Shown here: positions 58,901 through 64,000 of the stretch, one piece after another
Numbering within the stretch: position 1 is the stretch's first letter
How the letters are laid out: every line of letters begins with the position of its first letter
Assembly: GCA_014529385.2 (NCBI GenBank)
Contig: CM043963.1
Span: forward strand, 99,937,412-100,001,411
Reading direction: 5' to 3'
Length of the DNA: 64,000 bases
DNA from: Adiantum capillus-veneris
Taxonomy: Eukaryota > Streptophyta > Polypodiopsida > Polypodiales > Pteridaceae
The notes under the pieces: model-generated
Seen by the model: the letters and a program-made list of their open reading frames with translations, nothing else
Told to the model about the DNA's origin: nothing
Database searches by the model: none
Position numbers and translations under genes: made by a program

Positions 58901-59135
58901 CAATACTCCATTTCACAATACTAAGAAAAGCATCTCCCACTGTCAATGCATCCATTGTTGGAAATGGAATAAGTTCTTTCTTTTGAAAACACAAATCAAT
59001 TGACACTGATACATTCCCTTCACCAATAAGCATGCTTGAGCAATATACGTTTGGGTTTGTCTCACAGACACTCCCAAGGGAAACCTTTTGTGTGGCTACA
59101 AACATGCATACTCTATCACCTTGATTAAAATCCAT
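55924..59135 (-). pseudogene. DUF7869-like gene, probably transposon-derived, broken
   Basis: Minus-strand frames line up as one protein. From 59135: N-P-N-V...I-G-E-G-N-V-S-V-S-I-D then P-F-P-T...V-G-D-A-F, like the small DUF8039 domain. At 58343-58083: V-C-S-R-A-W-Y-E-I-H-G-I-P. At 57630-56935 the DUF7869-type core: I-I-H-D-K-M-D-Q-K-K-T, L-L-L-Q-L-D-N-C-V-G-E-N-K-N, then M-V-S-H-T-R-E-D-I-D-A-M-F-S-R-F. At 56340-55924: V-R-K-G-D-F-V-L-L-R-P-A-D...V-F-I-Q-Y-W-A-P-K, a BAH- or chromo-like end. Family names are recalled, not searched. Frames change several times and stops occur (for example 56935), though some gaps could be introns. The three acidic motifs suggest a DDE-type nuclease; that is inference. 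Confidence 0.6.
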
Positions 59136-59159
59136 ACATGCAAGAAGGTTTCAATAAAT

Positions 59160-60450
59160 ATTTGTTAAGAAAACCATCACAAAGCCATTTCATTGTGAGT
59201 ATATATGTAGGTGTTTCATGATGATTATATACAAAGAGGGCACTATATGTGGTTGTTTCATGATGGATATACAGAATCCTATGGACTTAGGGCCATGGGA
59301 TGCTATATGTAGGTGGTTCATACTGAGTATGTATAAATCATAAGGCCTTTAGTCCATATGATTTTTTTTGCAGGTGTTTTGTGTTGAACAAATATACATC
59401 CTATGGCTTGATTGCCAAAGGGCATTATATGTAGTTGTCTCATGTCCAGAGGTTGCCAAAAAACCCTCATGAAGGGTTTCTTCAAAACATAGAGGGCAAC
59501 TTGTGGCCTTGGGGTCATAGGCTGTGTAGAGCATAGAGAGGTTCTTACTAGCATACATGGGACCCTATGGTCTTCAGGCCATAGGGTGTCAATAAAGAGC
59601 ATAGATCGGTTCTTACTAGCATAGAGAGACCAAATATTGCTTTATACCTGGGGCCATAGGGTGCCAAAACAATGAGGGTTTTTTCAAAACAATGAGGTCA
59701 CCTTGTGGCCTTGGGGCCATAGGATGTCAATATATGCATAGAGCATAGAGCATAGAGAGCTTCTTACTAGCATAGAGGGAACCCTATGGCCTTCAGGCCA
59801 CACGGTTTCAATGTAGAGAAAACCGAGGCTCTTACTGGCATAGAGGGGACCCTATGGCCTTCAGCCCACAAGGTCTCCTCAATATAGAGAAAATAGTGTT
59901 TTTACTAGCATGGAGAGCACCCTATGTCCCTGGGTCCATAGGTTGCCAAAAACCCCTCATGAAGGGTTTCTTCAAAACATAGAAGGGAACTTGTGCCCTG
60001 GGGGTCATAGGATGTGTAGAGCATAGAGAGGTTCTTACTAGCATACAGGGGACCCTATGGCCTTCAAGCCATAGGGTGCCAATATAGAGCATAGATTGGT
60101 TCTTACTAACAAAGAGCGGACCCTATGGCCTTCAGGCCAAAGGGTGCTAATATAGATCATAGATCGGTTCTTACTCGCATAGAGAGACCAAATAGTGCTT
60201 TATACCTGGGGCCATAGGGTGCCAAAATAATGAGGGTTTTTCAATGGCATAGAGAGCATCCTATGGCCCTGGGTCCATAGGTTGCCAAAAAACCCTCATG
60301 AAGGGTTTCTTCAAAACATAGATGGCAACTTGTGGCCTTGAGGTCATCTGATGTATAGAGAATAGAGAGGTTCTTACTAGCATACAGGGGACCCTATGGC
60401 CTTCAGGCCATAGGGTGGCAAAATAGAGCATACATCGGTTCTTACTAGTG
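59160..60450. repeat. Hairpin-forming minisatellite
   Basis: Units of about 60-75 bases contain ACCCTATGGCCT, two bases, then its exact reverse complement (best copy at about 60390-60415; others near 59569, 59789, 59850, 60052 and 60121). They alternate with 'agcatagatcggttcttactagcatagag'. Longer units with 'aaaccctcatgaagggtttcttcaaaacatag' recur near 59460, 59950 and 60290. The part nearest the gene (59160-59420) has a related 'ctatatgtaggtg-ttcat' repeat. It lies immediately upstream of the DUF7869-like gene. Confidence 0.85.
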
Positions 60451-62040
<1,590 letters not shown>

Positions 62041-62345
62041 GGGAGTGTGGCTGCATAGCATGGGCAAACTGAGGTCCACTAATAAAATCATAGCTCACAG
62101 CTCGTAGCTCAAAAAAATATGAAACAATTTGAGGTAAAAATTCAGCCCACTAGCTACAAATTTGTTTGTATCATCTTTTCAAATTCGGAGAGCATGAGAT
62201 CTTTAAAAATTCAGCAAAACCGACTGTTTTTTCCACTGCACAAAGTCCTTGTGAGGTCCTTCTTTGGATGATTATTTTGAATACCTCCAAGAGTGAGCCC
62301 CCCATAGTGCATGCATACATGCCACATACCCTTGACCTTATTTGG
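62041..62345. repeat. Dispersed repeat, copy 2 (partner at 3240-3540)
   Basis: Phrases in the same order as at 3240-3540: 'catgggcaaactgaggtcca', 'gtagctcaa', 'ttcagcccactagctac', 'aaattcgg'. Clearly diverged, with small indels. Confidence 0.5.
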
Positions 62346-62922
62346 TAGGTCTATAATGGAAGATACTGTTGAGATCATGATATAAGTAAATAGTACAACT
62401 AAGAAAATCAAATATTGAGGGGTCTAAAAAAATATGTACATGTCAAATATAAATAATATAGGTGAAAAAAATATAAAGGGGTCAAAATAAATCTCTTTCA
62501 TTATAAGTCTACCATAAAAATATGAATATTTTTTGTTGTCTAATTTATGAGAGTAATAGAGAATAGATGTAAGAAGGAAAAAATCACAATAGTGAAAAAA
62601 TATACACATAAATAGAACTAGTTTTTTTGGATTTTTGTTGAGATGGAGTTACACCAAAAATAAGAGAAGCTTGAATGAAATTAATTTTATATGGAATAAA
62701 GAGTATGCAAAATGGTAAGACAAAATATGGTAATGGTGAGTCAATCTACATAGCATAAATAACACACCATAGGTAGAAATATTTAAATAAATACCAAAAT
62801 AATTATGAAAAATCCTTTTATTTAGGTCCTATATACAATGAAATATTTACACACAAATGGACCATAATATACTTATAATTTTTTTTAATGTTTTTATTTG
62901 GCTCAACTAGCCGAGTGACTAG
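62346..62922. other. AT-rich spacer, no gene seen
   Basis: Low-complexity AT-rich sequence, downstream of the frame that follows on the minus strand. Confidence 0.4.
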
Positions 62923-63996
62923 CTAATTGAGGGTTTTTAAGAAAATATAGGGAAAGTCTCCTAACTCACACACGCCTATATACAGTGAAATGGTAGAGAT
63001 AACCAAAATGTTTGAGTGATTTGATAGGGTGAGGTAGCTTACTATGGCAATTATGGAAAGCCAAAAAACGGCTATCATTAGCCCCCCCTTAGATAATGGT
63101 ACATTCATGTACCATTTATCCGACCGTACAACATGTAGATTGTGTAACGTCTGTTTTTGTCTATTCTCATCTTTGAAGAACCTTTGTTGTATGATTAAAA
63201 AAACTTGTGTGATATGAAAGGTTCTCAGAGCCAATAGCAGGATGTAATGAAGTGACTGAGTAAACTTCCTCCATTGAGAAAGTTTCCATAAGCACCCCCC
63301 AGGATCAAAGATCTTGAAATATCTTTCCCAAAGAGAGATGTATGGTATGGAATCACTTATTGATTTCGGTTGAAGAAACTTGTAGATTTTATTTTTGTCC
63401 ATCATTGCATCTATCACTATGAATGTGATATAAAATATTGGTTGCTCTTTCTCCTGTGTAAAGTTGATGTATCTGCTACGATCTTCAAGAGCTTGTATGA
63501 GCAAATTCCTGAACTATAGCTCATAAAATTCATTCAACGAGGGTAGGCTCATCAAGTCAAAAATTCTATGACCTTCATGATTTAGGAAATCTTGATCCAT
63601 GCTTCCAGCTGCTATTGGAAGATATTGCAAATAGTTTACCACGTAAGTAGATAATAGATGAAGGTTTCTATTGCTTCCAACACATTGGAAGAGAATAGAT
63701 TTTGGTACTTATTGATGAAAGATCCACATGTAGCAATAAAAAAGTTTTTCATCTATGATGAAGACCAAAAGCATCACAATGTGTGACCTCCATACACCAA
63801 TGAACCAAATGTAGAAGGTTTGGAAACATCTGTTCATCACCAAGTATTCATGTCCTCTTCCACTTAAGAAGGTATGGTGTCCCCGATGAAAGGTATATGT
63901 GAAGAGAGGAGAAGTTGACTTTGAAGAGGTGAAACCCAATGTGAAGATGATTGGGGCTTCAAAAGTTTGGATTTTCTTGCTAAGAGATTGTCCCAT
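62923..63996 (-). pseudogene. Unrecognised membrane-protein-like ORF with two stops
   Basis: One minus-strand frame runs about 358 codons from 63996 to 62923 with stops at 63711-63709 (TAA) and 63516-63514 (TAG), both explainable by C-to-T changes from Gln codons. The reading is coherent across the stops. Hydrophobic segments that could span a membrane are W-R-S-H-I-V-M-L-L-V-F-I-I (about residue 70), a stretch near residue 245 (Y-I-L-L-L-A-L), and two close to the C-terminus (about residues 310-350). No family recognised. It may extend past the right edge, since the Met lies only four bases from the end. Confidence 0.4.
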
Positions 63997-64000
63997 GAAT

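Overview
This is a stretch of nuclear DNA from a land plant with a large, retroelement-rich genome. The grounds are plant-type LTR retrotransposons of both superfamilies with tRNA-like primer sites, long AT-rich spacers, (CT/AG)n and (CA)n microsatellites, and a gene resembling the DUF7869 family. My memory of that family's distribution leans towards a fern, lycophyte or bryophyte, but the species cannot be fixed. I see no intact host gene, rRNA, tRNA or CRISPR array. Almost every recognisable reading frame belongs to a mobile element and carries nonsense codons or frameshifts.

Left flank (1-9426): a Ty3/gypsy element read leftwards and cut by the window edge. In minus-strand order it has an LTR with a TATA box, an initiator-Met primer site, a degenerate upstream ORF, a 47-bp tandem repeat, then gag. 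Diverged spacer with several minisatellites follows.

Centre (9427-44363): a three-level nest. The outer element B (plus strand, Ty3/gypsy, LTRs 9427-9890 and 43894-44363) encodes gag, protease, RT-RNase H, integrase and a long extra 3' ORF. Element A (minus strand, 17519-41435, Ty3/gypsy, CATTG target duplication) sits inside that extra ORF. A 5.2-kb Ty1/copia element (minus strand, 21725-26887, GTTCC target duplication) sits inside A's own 3' ORF. LTR divergence counted by eye falls from about 4% (B) to about 2% (A) to about 1% (copia), the order the nesting demands.

Element A is the most unusual object. Without the copia it is about 18.7 kb. It carries two retropepsin-like protease domains (one before RT, one after integrase), a duplicated integrase zinc-binding segment, a tail of repeated K-x-[IVL]-W-x-x-K motifs, and a separate coiled-coil 3' ORF. 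Two arrays of a 24-bp palindrome lie upstream of each of its two ORF blocks, with nearly identical copy spacing in both arrays.

Right flank (44364-64000): tandem repeats, the 5' LTR and primer site of a further gypsy-type element (45167-45727), a badly decayed copia gag-protease relic (about 48.5-49.85 kb), microsatellites, a broken DUF7869-like gene on the minus strand (55924-59135) with a hairpin-forming minisatellite upstream of it (59160-60450), and a degenerate membrane-protein-like ORF at the right edge.
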